Shown: positions 41,955-53,609 of the stretch, one piece after another
Layout of the letters: every line of letters begins with the position of its first letter
Numbering within the stretch: the first letter of the stretch is position 1
Origin: Antedon mediterranea
Lineage: Eukaryota; Echinodermata; Crinoidea; Comatulida; Antedonidae
Direction of reading: 5' to 3'
Assembly (NCBI RefSeq): GCF_964355755.1
Contig: NC_092672.1
Location: 19,838,501-19,902,500 of the forward strand
DNA: 64,000 nt
Position numbers and translations under genes: made by a program
The notes under the pieces: generated by a model
What the model was told of the DNA's origin: nothing
Database searches by the model: none
The model's input: only the letters and a program-made list of their open reading frames with translations

Positions 41955-42146
41955 GTTAAAGCTTTGTACATTATATTATATACGTTATGAAATAAAATGT
42001 GAATAAGATGATTTATTGTTAAAGCTTTGTACATTATATTATATACATTATGAAATAAAATGTAAATAAGATGATTTATTGTTAAAGCTTTGTACATTAT
42101 ATTATATACATTATGAAATAAAATGTGAATAAGATGATTTATTTTT
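41955..42146. repeat. 63-bp unit, 3 copies
   Basis: Unit begins gttaaagctttgtacattat. Because 63 is divisible by three, a frame stays open through it; this is not a gene. Confidence 0.85.
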
Positions 42147-42842
42147 GTATATAGAAAATTGTAAAAATGAACACATTTAATTTTGTCCATTTGTATGATG
42201 TGGGATTTTTAGGTGGAAGTGTGTTAACAGTAACCATAGTGATAGTAACAATAATAATGCACAGTTACAATACTGATAACAATGTAGTCACTCATTTAAA
42301 CAAATAAAATATATAAATATAATTATATAATTTACTTCTATAATGAGGACATGTTCACCTAAAGAGTGTGTGAGTGCTGGCTGTGTACAGGCTGATAGTC
42401 ATTAAATTGTTTACACAACTTTTACCTGCTGCCACAATATTAGGTTAATTACATTTGGTATTTTAAGATGGAAATTATCTGCAATTTTGAGGCAATTTTT
42501 ATGAAGTTTAAAAATCCAATAAATTGAAAGAAGAATACCAATCTAATATAATAGTTTTTGTAAATGTTTTTTTTTCTGTAGGTAGGTTATGCAAACATTA
42601 TGAATTATTCATCAGCTATGTTTGTTATAATGGATTGCTATGTTTCAAAGAAATCATCAGAAAATCACTAGATTAATTTATTTTGTGCATTATGAGAAAT
42701 GCAGTTTATGGCTCAGCAATTGATGCAAACTAGGGGTTTAATTTATTACCAGTCTGTGGTACAAGGGTTGTTGTTATTGTAATTATTAGGCCCATTATTG
42801 ACAGTCCATTGGGCAACAACAAAAGCTGAGCCGAAAATGGTT
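42147..42842. other. AT-rich intergenic sequence
   Basis: No open frame, repeat or RNA gene that I can support. Confidence 0.5.
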
Positions 42843-43653
42843 CTTACCAAAGAATATATGTCACAAGAATGAGTAATCCGCGATTTTCCCTGTAACAGTA
42901 ATATTGTCCATGTGGTAGGGCGCCGCCATAAGTAAGGATGTATACAACTTTTTGTGACGGTTACACTAATCTAAGCCTGCACCACCGGTAATATTTTCAT
43001 GATAAAAAATGTTATCAACTACATGCCAACATCATGTTAAATGCTGTTTGGATATTTAATTGTTCGTTTCATGCAATCTATGTATTAAAAACTGCCGAAT
43101 AAACAGTTCGCTTCATCTACCGGGCGTGAATTGGTGTTTACGCGTTTTCACGAAGGATAGTTTAATAATATTTCTATATTTAACTTGTTTCTGGTATAAC
43201 AAATAAATGTTAATGAAATTTAACATTGTATCCTATTAATAATATGTATTTTATACTAATTTATATCTTAAAAACAATACTTAATTTACCGGGCGTAGAT
43301 TAGTACGCGGCAATGGTAAAGAATAGGCCGTGCTGAGTAACGCTTCGTTGATTTTTGGTGTAGCTGTTAGGCTTTTTTGTGAACTAATTTAGTATGGTAG
43401 TAAATAATTTTCTGTAGAAGTGAATGTACACTAGTTTGGTATTATATATGCATTATAAAATGTTTTACAATTGCAAAATATATTATCATAATTCTATTTA
43501 ATCATAATGTGACATGTAATCTATTAAATCAAGTCTTATTTAGTCTGTATACATTGGCATCCCATCTGAGGGCGGGCAACACTCTCTGTTACAAATTTAT
43601 CATGCAAAAATCGCGGAATACTCATTCTTGTGATATATATTCTTTGCTCTTAC
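42843..43653. mobile_element. Inverted-repeat element, ~810 bp
   Basis: Left arm accaaagaatatatgtcaca then agaatgagtaatccgcgat and ctgtaacag; the right arm has the complement of each with small gaps. No coding frame. Confidence 0.65.
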
Positions 43654-43865
43654 TAAAATCTCAATAATCTCAAATCAACTGATGGTCGCCGACGTTGACA
43701 TTCCGAACAGAATACCTCCGACTCGTTTCGTTGATATTTTGACAGAACAGACAATAAACTATTGGACAAAGCTACCTCGATTACACAAAACAGTCAACTG
43801 GTCAACAGTCAGTATTTTTACAGACTTAAAAAATAAAGCTTGTGGATAAAGCAAAAGAACGATTC

Positions 43866-45277
43866 AGGCTGGTTTCCTGTCGACGTAAGAAGTTGAATTT
43901 TGCAACGATTCTTGCGTTTCATACGTTTCTTACGTCTCTTACGAAAGTTGAGAAAAAATTGACGTCGTTGACGTTAGTCAAGATCGTGTCGGGCCACAGA
44001 GAAACATCTGTAGTTATGCTGCTCCCGAAAGTTGAAATTTTGGCTGTGAAACACACGTCGTATGCTTACGTCGATTTTAGTGTTGTTACGAAATTTTTTT
44101 CTTACGTCGGTCGGATTTATGACGTATTTGAAACAACATCTATGATTGGTGTTTCTTTTTAGAGCGGGTTTTATAATTTTTCGCGCGAAATGTTGAATGT
44201 TGTTATTGTAGCCTACCTGTAGCTACTCAGTGTCAGTGCAGCACACCAACATATTATTTTTAGTAGATATGCTAGGCCCTAGTATTAGCGATAATACTTA
44301 ATTAATACTGTACTAATAGGAATGGATTTGACCAAAATATCAAACTAGCCTAGGAGCCAGGCTAATAGGCTAGGCCTATGCACTATTGTATGAACCAAAA
44401 TATGAATTAATTATTCTGGCCTTAGTAGGCCTAGCCTTAAATAGTTTTCAAAATTAAAAAACGGCAAATTATTTCGGGATTCCTGTTATTATTAGGCCTA
44501 CCTATGGGCCCAGGCATACCAAAATATAATATATATTGACAAAACAATATAAATTATACAAAATCAAGCAAACATTTTTTTTTAAAGTTACATAATAATA
44601 TTATATTGCTTACAAGGGCTTCCTATATCTTATCTTGTTGCAAATGTTCATTTTCGCGACGTTTCTACCGACAAATAGAACAGAAGAATGTCGAATGTTT
44701 CAATGCGGATTGTTTATTGCACGTCCATAAATAAGAGTATTAAATTTTGATGTGAGTTGTAAACTCCCTGATTAGAACAATATTATATTGAAACTACTGT
44801 GCATTTGTAAAGTATGTACATTGTACAACATCGTAAAGTGGGCTAAAATTGTAGTAGTACGGTAAATACATACAAATGTTATTGTCCGGCTATATATTTC
44901 ACTGTAAGGTCATACACATTACGTCATAACTCTTGTCGCTCATTGGTTGCTTGTTACGATTGCGCTTACGTCTCTTGCGAAAGTTGACTTCAAGTCCACT
45001 TTTGTAAGAGACGTAAGAAACGTGACGCAAGGGCGTTCATTCAAGCGTAAGATAAAAAATCCCGGTTTCCTGTAAAATCGGAAGAAAACGTCGTAACGCA
45101 ACAATTGTTAGGTCATCGGTTTCCTGTAAAATCGTTTGTCGTTACCATTTTTCTTACGTTACGTCGATTTTATAAATTTTCGATCGTAATCGGTTTTATG
45201 TAAAATCCGCATTTCTTACGACAAATCGACGTAGTCGCAACAAAAGTGATGTTCTTACGTCGACAGGAAACCAGCCT
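43866..45277. mobile_element. Inverted-repeat element aggctggtttcctgtcgacg, 1.4 kb
   Basis: Ends aggctggtttcctgtcgacg and its complement cgtcgacaggaaaccagcct are perfect. Subterminal words tttcctgtaaaatcg and cttacgtc recur. A second short inverted pair (cttacgtctcttgcgaaag / cttttgtaagagacgtaag) sits inside. No transposase is seen. The frame at 43842-44162 is not convincing. Confidence 0.7.
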
Positions 45278-45546
45278 CGACGCAATTGGCGGTTACAGCC
45301 ATGCAACCAGTGCTTGGCAATCTGTTGCTCCAACCAAATTGAACAGGTTCGTACAATTTGAAAACGCAGATCCCGTCCTTCGCCATATATCATAGAAGCG
45401 TCTATACAAAGTGGATTTTCAGAAACATTTTCTTCACGTCTGCATGTCTCGTGTAGTTTATGATGCGACAAGATATTGGTTTTCTTGGTTATTAGAACCG
45501 ATTGTGACGCATGGAAACAACAAAACTGTTGAAACAACTCTTTCAC
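45278..45546 (-). CDS. Unidentified open frame, possibly transposon-derived
   Basis: A minus-strand frame of about 90 codons starts at 45546 (VKELFQQFCCFHASQSVLIT if the preceding codons are used) and runs into the inverted-repeat element at 45277. It has no recognised motif. It could be the left part of a gene or transposase interrupted by the element. Confidence 0.25.
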
Positions 45547-45785
45547 TGCTGTACCTTTGCGAAATGTGAATCGGAATTGGATCCGTGTACGTTGACGGTG
45601 TATGGCCGTTTTCTATCATATCACGACGCATGCATCAGAGAAAACGAAAAATAGGCGTGCATTAAATCATTAAAGACGGTACTCATATTGTGACGTGTTG
45701 TGATGAATGCGATCGATGGGACGGTATGATTTATTTTTGCAAAGGTTAGATCAACGTGTTGGTATAATGTGGTTCGGTTAAATCG

Positions 45786-47110
45786 TGGTAGGCCCTACAG
45801 TACATGCTTTACAGATCGTAGTACCAAAGTACTTAATAACAATTGTTGGACCGTTGGGTTTTATCTTATATACATCTCCTATCTGTGATATCATTCGCAA
45901 TCACAACGTCCTTATTCTTGAATATGCCGATGATATACAGACCCAACAATTGTTAATGATTATCAAAATTCACTTAAACATTTGACTTCCTGCATATCCA
46001 AAATGAATGAATAAATGATTAGTAGGCTAATGTTACAGTTAAATCAGGAGAAAACTGAGTTCTTTTGTTTTGCAAGTAATCGTGTCGCGCTACCAGATCT
46101 TGAATTAAAATTAGATAACAATATTATTATTCGTACTTCAAAATGTATTCAAAACTCTAGGTGTGATTTTGATAGCTCTTTGAATATGTCCTCTCAAGTA
46201 AATGCTTTATGCAAGTCATTGAATTACCAACTTCATAATTTGTCGCGCATACGTAAATATATTACTAAAGCTTGGTTCCCACTAGAACGTAACGCAAGGA
46301 CGTAAACGCAACGCAAGCGTTTTAACCAATGACAAGCGAAGTTATAGACAGTTAACAATCACAAGCGAATAAGCCATCGCTTGTGATTGGTCAATTCACT
46401 TGCGTTGCGTTACGTCCTTGTGTTGCATCGCTACTGGTAACCACGCTTTAAGCTTGGTTTTCACTAGCGACGCAATCTACGCAACGTAAGAAAATGCCCT
46501 TCCAATCACTGTGTTTGCCCCCGCCTGCGTGAAATCAAACATACGATGTTTGCTGCACTATTGCGTCGTCGGTTCCCACTTATGATTACGCAATACAGCA
46601 CATTGCGTCGATACGTCTATGCGTTGCGTTGTAGTGGGAACCACGCTTAAGGATGCATGCCAAAATCCTGTCCCGCCTTGACTATGCTAACTCGCTCTTG
46701 CTTGGAGCTCACGCCCGTGCCCGCGAAGTTGATCTTAAACGATTACAGCGATTGCAGAAACAAGGCTGTGTTTGCGTGTGGACGATATCAGCCTTCGGAT
46801 GGTTTATATTGAAATATCTCGATTGGCTTCATAATAAAAAAAAGAATTGTGTACAAAATTATTGTTTTTGTTCATAAATGTATTTACTCTGTTTCCTTTA
46901 TACCTTTTTTTATTTAACCGTGATCCGCTTTCATTTAATTTCGACTTCTCTCCTCTAATTGATCCCACCCGACTTTTCGTTGCACGATCTAATCGGAAAG
47001 CTGGGGACAATACTTTTTCTGTCACCTCTCCGCGGATCTGGAACGTAACGCGCTTCCTGTCGATTTAAGAGGAGCGAATTCGGCAACTCTATTTAAAACA
47101 TCAAATTTTC
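45786..47110 (+). pseudogene. CR1/jockey-like LINE, degenerate RT to C-terminus
   Basis: 45830-45985 gives GPLGFILYTSPICDIIRNHN and ILEYADDIQ (RT motif with catalytic YADD, lacking the preceding P-Q-G-S). 46015-46265 continues RLMLQLNQEKTEFFCF and SLNMSSQVNALCKSLNYQL. A MITE at 46268-46649 interrupts it. 46653-46790 resumes ILSRLDYANSLLLGAHAR, RLQRLQ. 46970-47060 gives GDNTFSVTSPRIWN, the usual C-terminal motif. There are frame changes and no endonuclease, so it is inactive. Confidence 0.75.
46268..46649. mobile_element. ttggttcccacta MITE pair nested in LINE
   Basis: Left end aagcttggttcccactagaa, right end tagtgggaaccacgctt. An internal head-to-tail junction (aaccacgctttaagcttggt near 46440-46460) shows two adjacent members. 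Both are in the same family as 19538-19692. Confidence 0.7.
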
Positions 47111-47183
47111 TTTAATTAATAATAGGCCTACTAGTGTTGTTAGGCGCTCTGTTCATTGTAGAGGGCGCCTATACGAACTTATA

Positions 47184-47456
47184 GAATAGAATATAAATAA
47201 ATATTCTTTAGAAACGTGTAGCTTAAACAGATCTGATATCAATGATCAGTGGCCTCTTGTACCTGACAATGATGGATGCAGCCTGTTTGGTTCTCATTGC
47301 TTTTTCTCAGTGGGTGAAAACGTAGGAAGGTGCGTTCCCACTCTGTTTGGTTATCCAGAAACAATTCCCGTATCGGATGAGTGCTTTCAACGATGTAATG
47401 TTGACGCGGCAGTATGTGAGCCTATGTCGGTAGAAATCTTGTCGTATGCGACATGA
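47184..47456 (+). CDS. Unidentified cysteine-rich open frame, 5' end uncertain
   Basis: Open from 47184 to TGA at 47454-47456, with no ATG near the start. It reads DQWPLVPDNDGCSLFGSHCF, then VGRCVPTLFGYPE and DECFQRCNVDAAVC; seven cysteines in ~90 codons with regular spacing look like a disulfide-rich domain. I do not recognise the family. It may be a last exon or a remnant of an integrated element. It lies upstream of the 216-codon frame on the same strand. Confidence 0.35.
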
Positions 47457-47844
47457 TTTGATTATCGTATACAGATGTGTGTCTGTTATCGTATGTTTGT
47501 GATACGTCGTATTCTTATTTTGTTTTCTAAATAAAACTTTCTAGCCAAAAAAGAAAAAAAAATTGTCGTATGCAGATGTGTGTCTCTTATCGTATGTTTA
47601 CAATGTTTTAATATTTCTGTAATAACACACTAGAAATCGTATTTTAATTTTTTAAATTATTTGTTTTCGGTCATAATAATATTATTGACAATGGTGCGTG
47701 TAATACTGTTCTTGATAATGAAACAAACATTAAATTAACATAGCTAAACTATTAACACATCGATGGTCTTTCTTGTTATGCCTGGGGAAGCGATATGGAA
47801 ACGGTAGTAAAACAGTGTTAGAACATTGATCCCAAACAGGAATA

Positions 47845-48495
47845 ATGTTGCTAAGATACGAAAAGGAAAAGCAGAAAACTCAAAGCAAAGAATACTTTGA
47901 AGAGATTTGCAAAAGAGTTGTGTTGACCAGAGGCTATGAATTGCATAGAGCCAGGCACTCATCGTTTTACGAATATTTATCGTATACATCTGTATACGAT
48001 AATCAAATCAATTGCACGTTGTTCCCAGAGCAGATTTACGGATTTCGAAAAGTATTGAGTTTCATGCATCAAATTATAGCACAGCCAGAAGATTTATTGA
48101 GAAAACCGATATTGAAACTGAAAAGGACCACTTGGCAGTGCATCAAGAGCGTAGACTTTAAGGTTGATTTTGGCGAATTTATAGAAAACGCAAACATCGA
48201 CGTCTTAACCATGTATCATAACGTACTGGGTGGTATTAAACGTGAAATGAATAGAAAAGACAGTTTCCTACCAAACACTCTATTCGATGTCATAGAGAAC
48301 ATTAATGTGCCACATGGACTCTTGTGTCTTCCAAGGTCTTTTATAGCAGCCACACAGATGGCTATGCAAAAGGAATATAAATCTACCATGAAGAAATTAC
48401 ATTCCCACGTGACACCGGAGCTCATACAAGAATATGCTACATTCACTCCATCGGACATTCTGAACGACATACGCATTTTGAAAGGTTCTGTCTAA
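47845..48495 (+). CDS. Unidentified intronless open frame, 216 aa
   Basis: ATG at 47845 to TAA at 48493, the longest non-repetitive frame outside the ROCO gene. It is a charged, mostly helical, soluble-looking protein. Landmarks: KRVVLTRGYELHRARHSSFY (residues 28-47), VDFGEFIENANIDVLTMYHN (107-126), HGLLCLPRSFIAATQMAM (156-173), and SDILNDIRILKG at the end. There is no signal peptide or membrane span. I do not recognise the family. A 24-bp inverted repeat joins 47455-47479 to codons near 47985-48009. Confidence 0.5.
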   Translation: MLLRYEKEKQKTQSKEYFEEICKRVVLTRGYELHRARHSSFYEYLSYTSVYDNQINCTLFPEQIYGFRKVLSFMHQIIAQPEDLLRKPILKLKRTTWQCIKSVDFKVDFGEFIENANIDVLTMYHNVLGGIKREMNRKDSFLPNTLFDVIENINVPHGLLCLPRSFIAATQMAMQKEYKSTMKKLHSHVTPELIQEYATFTPSDILNDIRILKGSV

Positions 48496-49086
48496 AGACA
48501 GCCATTCTTTTCTTGTTATTCGGCCGACTTTGACATTCGATAGAATGTGAAAATCCCTTTATATGCTGGGATGAGGAACATAACCGACTTGAGGAGGAGC
48601 CAGCGTTTTCCGGTTTTTTTAAAAATTTGTACTTCAGCATTGTTGAAACATAGCTTGCGTGCTTTCCTCACATATATAATAAACATATACCTAATAATAG
48701 TTTTTATAATTTTTGTTTCATTAATGGCTTTCAAAATCATCATAATGACAGAAGATGAATGTCGATAGTATTCGACAGAACAGAGTCTTTTTCAATGTAC
48801 TAAGCAATGTGGGATGGTAAAGAGTTGGAACAGATTTCAAGACGATTAAGATCGTGTAATGAGTATCCAAGTATCAGTTTCGATTCATGAAGCCTAACGG
48901 ATTTTCATGTTTGCCGAGAGTGATGGTAGACTGGTATTTGCCTTCAATTCAAGGACGTCACCATGTACGTTGTAACTTTACAGACGACTTTGAAGAGCAC
49001 TTTACAAACAGGTGAAATGATGGATACACAAAGAAATTTGAAGTTAAGTCAACGCGTTTGCTAAACACCTGTTATCGTGCCAGGGA

Positions 49087-49362
49087 GTGATTTACGGCAG
49101 CGAAATCTGTCAGCCGATGTTGTTTGGACAGTATGTAGCCGAACATTCATCTATAAAATTGGCCATGAAACGGCAAAAGATAATCGCTCACGTAAACGGC
49201 AAGCAAATATTTGCTTGGAGAATGCTACCAAACCGAGTCGTTGAAGGCTGTCAGGATGCATGTGTTCTCTTGGTAAAACGCAATCTGCAAAATGTATCAT
49301 ATGCTTCACAAAGAAGTAGCGTTATTCCATCCATAATCCGTACACGTTACCTACATCTTTAA
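49087..49362 (+). CDS. Unidentified open frame, ~91-107 aa
   Basis: Open from about 49042 without an ATG; a GTG at 49087 follows a possible acceptor (gtgccag). It reads VIYGSEICQPMLFGQYVAEH, then LAMKRQKIIAHVNGKQIFAW and ends at TAA 49360-49362. No family is recognised. Compact and intronless, it lies on the same strand as the frames at 47184 and 47845. Confidence 0.35.
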   Translation: MIYGSEICQPMLFGQYVAEHSSIKLAMKRQKIIAHVNGKQIFAWRMLPNRVVEGCQDACVLLVKRNLQNVSYASQRSSVIPSIIRTRYLHL

Positions 49363-51683
49363 TAAGTCGTTTGTTATACGCAGTTCATTGTTGCTATATT
49401 ATTATTCATGGAGAGCACTCCCGGATCACTTCATTATTTCTTATAGTACATTTTGAAACAATTTTAAATAATACAATGTTTAACTAGGTTTTATATTTTT
49501 TCTATATATTTTGGTATTAATGAAAATAATGTATTTGTTATGTATATTGGAAAAGATATATAAAAAGAAATATGATTTACAATAATATTTAAATTATTTG
49601 TACTTTATATAATTTGACACACGCACATACAAAGACGCAGACAACTGATGGGTAAACTTTTACTTTGATTAGAAGAATTAAATATTGGATTTGATATATA
49701 ATAATTCTAATTTTTGTTAATTATAATCACAGACAAAATGAGATTTTAGGCTATAGTAATCATTCATAATACCGTAAGCACATTTGTCATAAATGTAGGC
49801 CATACAACATTGGAATGTCGGTCCTTGACTCGCTACGGATTACCGTAGGTTAGAGCCTGTTTACACGTATGGGCGTAACGCGTAAGCCATGGTGTACGCA
49901 TTGCGTAGCCTACGCCTTGCGTGTGAAGGCACTTACTACGCCACGTTCGTGGCGTTAGATAACGAGCCTAACGCTGTGTCGTTTGTTCAACAGTCCATTG
50001 TTTCTTGATAATTTATTTATTCAGAGCACACCGGAACACTTTTTTTATATAGTATATTTCTAAACATTTTTATATAATACAATTTTTAATAACCATATAA
50101 ATTTTTTATATTTTGTAATGACCAATTGATGATTATTTAATTTGTAGGCCTATATTGGACAAAATAAAAATAAAATATATTTGACATATTATTATTTGAT
50201 ATAATTTAACGTACGCACATAAAGAGACGCAGACAACTAAACTTTACTTTGATTAGAAGTAATAATTGTTTATTTGATTTGATATAATAATTCTATTGTT
50301 TGCTACCTCTACTCTAAGACCCGTAAGGTCCGTATTAATGACTGGACTATCTCTGGATTTAGTCTTGACAATCTTTAGTCCTGGACTAAACCAGTATTAA
50401 AATCGGCAAAAGATAGTCATGAATACGGGCCAATGTGATTGTGGCTACACTATGCAGTCATTCACAGTACGCATTAACCTCAACAACAGTCACTGATCGT
50501 TTTATATTTTAGTACATATAGATATAGATATCACATACCAGTTCATAAATCACATTTAGTCCAAAAATATCATAACCAGCAACTACAATTGAAAAACATT
50601 CATGTCAACAAAAAAAGCAACTTACAAATATATTAATAAACAACTTCACTTAACAGGTCTGCCTCATTATTTAAGCCCTTAATTTCAAAACTGAACTTGT
50701 CATGGCACACAACAAAGCGGCAAGTACGCCACCAATATTTTGGAACGTAAGTGATAACAGTTATCAGACATTCAAACACTCTCCGTTTATTTAAGTGTTG
50801 ATATACTATTTGTTAGCAAAGTGTATTTAGAAGTGATAGTGAGTTTACAGTAGGCCTGTAAAGATGGCCTATGATTGTGTAAATGCTATTTTAGGAAACA
50901 AATGCAAACTTTATGTCTGTTCTCTTATACTAGTAGGCCTACTTTAACTAAAATCATTTTACATTGGTATTGTCTTGCTAAAAGATGTTGCTAGTAGTTG
51001 TACTCAAACATGTATTGTTGTCCCACAAAAACATGAAAAATGAAGATTAATTAAATCAGACTTTGAATAGGTTATTTTGTAGTTTTTAATAAAGTTAATC
51101 AATTCCGTAGAAAAAAAAAATGTTTTCACTTATAAAATAACATAATAAATGGTTAAATTCAACCAAAAATCCATTGGCTGGCAGCCAATTTGACCATTTT
51201 TGCTTAAATACATTTTTTTTGATCCAATTTATCCAAAAGTGGATAACTATCATGTGACATTAAATGGCATATTGAAAAAGTTAAAGTTAAAAATTATTTT
51301 TCAGGGGGGACAATACATCTTTAAACGAATTTTTTTAGGTTTAATCAATTTAGTAGGCCTAGTAACTATATGGTCGCAAACAAGTGTATTTTGATTGTAT
51401 GAGCATTAAGCGATTGATTATTCAAACTTTCGCTTGTCATTTAATTTAATTTAATTGTCATTTAATATTTAATTTTAATTGGTTAAAACAACGAAAGGAA
51501 TGTGCTCACCCCCACAACTAACGTATGCACTATTTTCTATAAATCGATAACAGGCGTAAAATCAGAAGTAAAATAGGCATACAACTTATTTTTCTAAGCA
51601 TGCAATTTGGGTAAAAATACACACAATTTTTCAATAAAAATAGGTAGTCTGGGTAAAAAATAATATAAAAATATATTAGTTTA
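49363..51683. other. Intergenic, AT-rich, with two MITE-like segments
   Basis: 49855-49985 has gagcctgtttacacg...cgtgtgaaggc with repeated gcgta/tacgc words. 50318-50431 has ends gacccgtaaggtccgtatta and atgaatacgggcc, a MITE. Two similar AT-rich stretches with gagagcactcccgga / agagcacaccggaac (49410 and 50024) are a diverged direct duplication of ~250 bp. No gene supported. Confidence 0.5.
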
Positions 51684-51902
51684 GATGACAAATTTCGTTT
51701 TTGTAAAAGCACAAGTTAACGGAGTACTTACTTGAACGTTTCGATCTCTATCAGAGATCCTTCTCAACTGACTGCGGAGTGTTAATGCAGCTTGGTCAAC
51801 AGCAACACTCCGCAGTCAATTGAGAAGGATCTCTGAAAAGATCGAAACGTTCGAGTAAGTACTCCGTTAACTTGTACTTTTACAAAAACGAAATTTGTCA
51901 TC
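51684..51902. repeat. Large near-perfect hairpin, ~100-bp arms
   Basis: Left arm gatgacaaatttcgtttttg through gagatccttctcaa and cactccgcagtc inverted; the right arm repeats these in complement to 51902, with a loop of about 15 bases. Mismatches are few. No gene inside. Confidence 0.85.
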
Positions 51903-53609
51903 TTTACAAAATCGAAGCTAAATGAAATTCTTTCAAAATATATTAGGCCTAGTTGTTAAGGTTTTTTTTTTAATTGTTGTAATATTGTTTATGGGGCCCT
52001 CAAAACGACAACAAAACATAATAATGGCATAAAAATGGCAAGAGGCATTAATAAAAAGATTAAAATGTAGGGCTACAATAAAACAATGTTAAAAATTGGA
52101 TTAATTAATATAAGTCATTGCAGTCATTTCCCAGGTACGTACTTCTCAAGATCCAGGTCATAGAATGTAGAGTCGCCCACACCCTTCTTTAGCAGCAGCA
52201 CACGTGTGTGATGGCATGATGGCTCATCAAAAAAAGTTCTCAAAATGAAACATGTATTTATATGGGGTGAACATGTTGTTACGTTTGTTACCGGTAATAT
52301 TTTATGGTAATTAATAATTTATAGAACAGTGAATGTTAGGAAAAAATGGCGAAATAAATGTAAGGGTACACTCAGCTACTAAACTATAATTAGGCCTAGG
52401 GCCTAGGCCTAGCCTAATACTACGTACTAGCTAGGCCTAGGCCTAGCTAGGCCTAAGTGTCTCTAGGCCTACGTATGTAGGGTGATGTAGGCCTAAGGCT
52501 ATACTATAGAGTACTAACTACTTTCTCTAGGCCTAGGCCTAAATACTAAATACTACTAACTAGGCCTACTTATGTAAGTTGATGTAGGCCTAAGCTAAGG
52601 CTATACTAGACAAAAAGGGTGCTAGAGTAATAGATAGGAGGAGGAACAGGTAAGGCTGGACCAGGCCTAGTAGTACAAGTTAGGCTTATAGCTAGCTAGA
52701 TACTGTTTAGGCATAGCCTACTAGGATCATCATAATAGCAGTTTTCATACTGGAATTACGGAAAAAGGTTAAAGGTTTCAAGATGGTTTTAGGCCTGGGG
52801 TTAAACCATATAATATTTATATTATAAATAAAGGAAGTAAATTCATTGGTTAGTGTTCATTAAATATCTTTGTATCAAAATTGATTAAATTCACAGCGTT
52901 AATGAATGGTGGCACAGAATAGTTAGCTCTTGTTAAGAAAGCTAATTGTAATACTTTACTCTCTGTCCAAATTAGCTATTAAATCAAATCAACATCACTG
53001 GCAGAATGGCAAAGCATACCAGGTACACACACACTCACATTCCTATTTTTCTAAGGACACAATTACAACTCCACTCCCAAAGACTTGTAATAAGACTTTG
53101 TTTATGTAGAGCATCTTGTGTATATGTTTGTCTTGTGAACCTAGCTCTGAGGGTCCCTAATGATCAGCAATTGCTGGATGGATCACCCTCATTAAATATG
53201 GTTTAAAAAAATATTAAAAACTGTAAATCAAGAAAAACAACATAAAAAAGTACGTCACAATGTGTACATCATCATCATTTCATAGCCTTTGTCAGCTTAT
53301 TGATCATGTCATCTGGACTGATTTTAATAATATTTGTTTTTCTCTTTTATTCTCTATCTAGAAAACCATGACACTTTTAACTTTTAAATCCCTAAAAATA
53401 AGGTTACATTATTATAAACACTCATACATAGAATTTGTCAAATTTTATATATATTTATTAACATAGTAAATAAGTCAATACAGTAATTGTGTCATATTTG
53501 TTGTGATTGTTTGTTATCCACCAAACATGATAAATATTTGTATACATTACCTTTTTTTAATACATCATTAATGATCATAACTGTTTAAATTTGTAACTTT
53601 ATCATTTCA
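51903..53609. other. Intergenic, aggcctag-rich
   Basis: 52385-52700 is dense in taggcctaggcc words (a low-complexity segment also seen at 26640-26730). Otherwise I see nothing I can support. Confidence 0.5.

Noticed and set aside
41924-42190. Minus-strand 88-codon frame with a repeated 21-residue unit
   Set aside because: Direct product of the 63-bp tandem repeat.
43842-44162. 106-codon + strand frame
   Set aside because: It crosses the left boundary of the inverted-repeat element and consists largely of its repeated cttacgtc words; no protein motif.
51770-51860. Hammerhead ribozyme next to a Penelope-like terminus
   Set aside because: A cgaaac core-like word is present, but the required CTGATGA element and stem arrangement are not.
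53006-53206. 66-codon frame near the LINE end
   Set aside because: No recognised motif; probably chance within intergenic or repeat-derived sequence.
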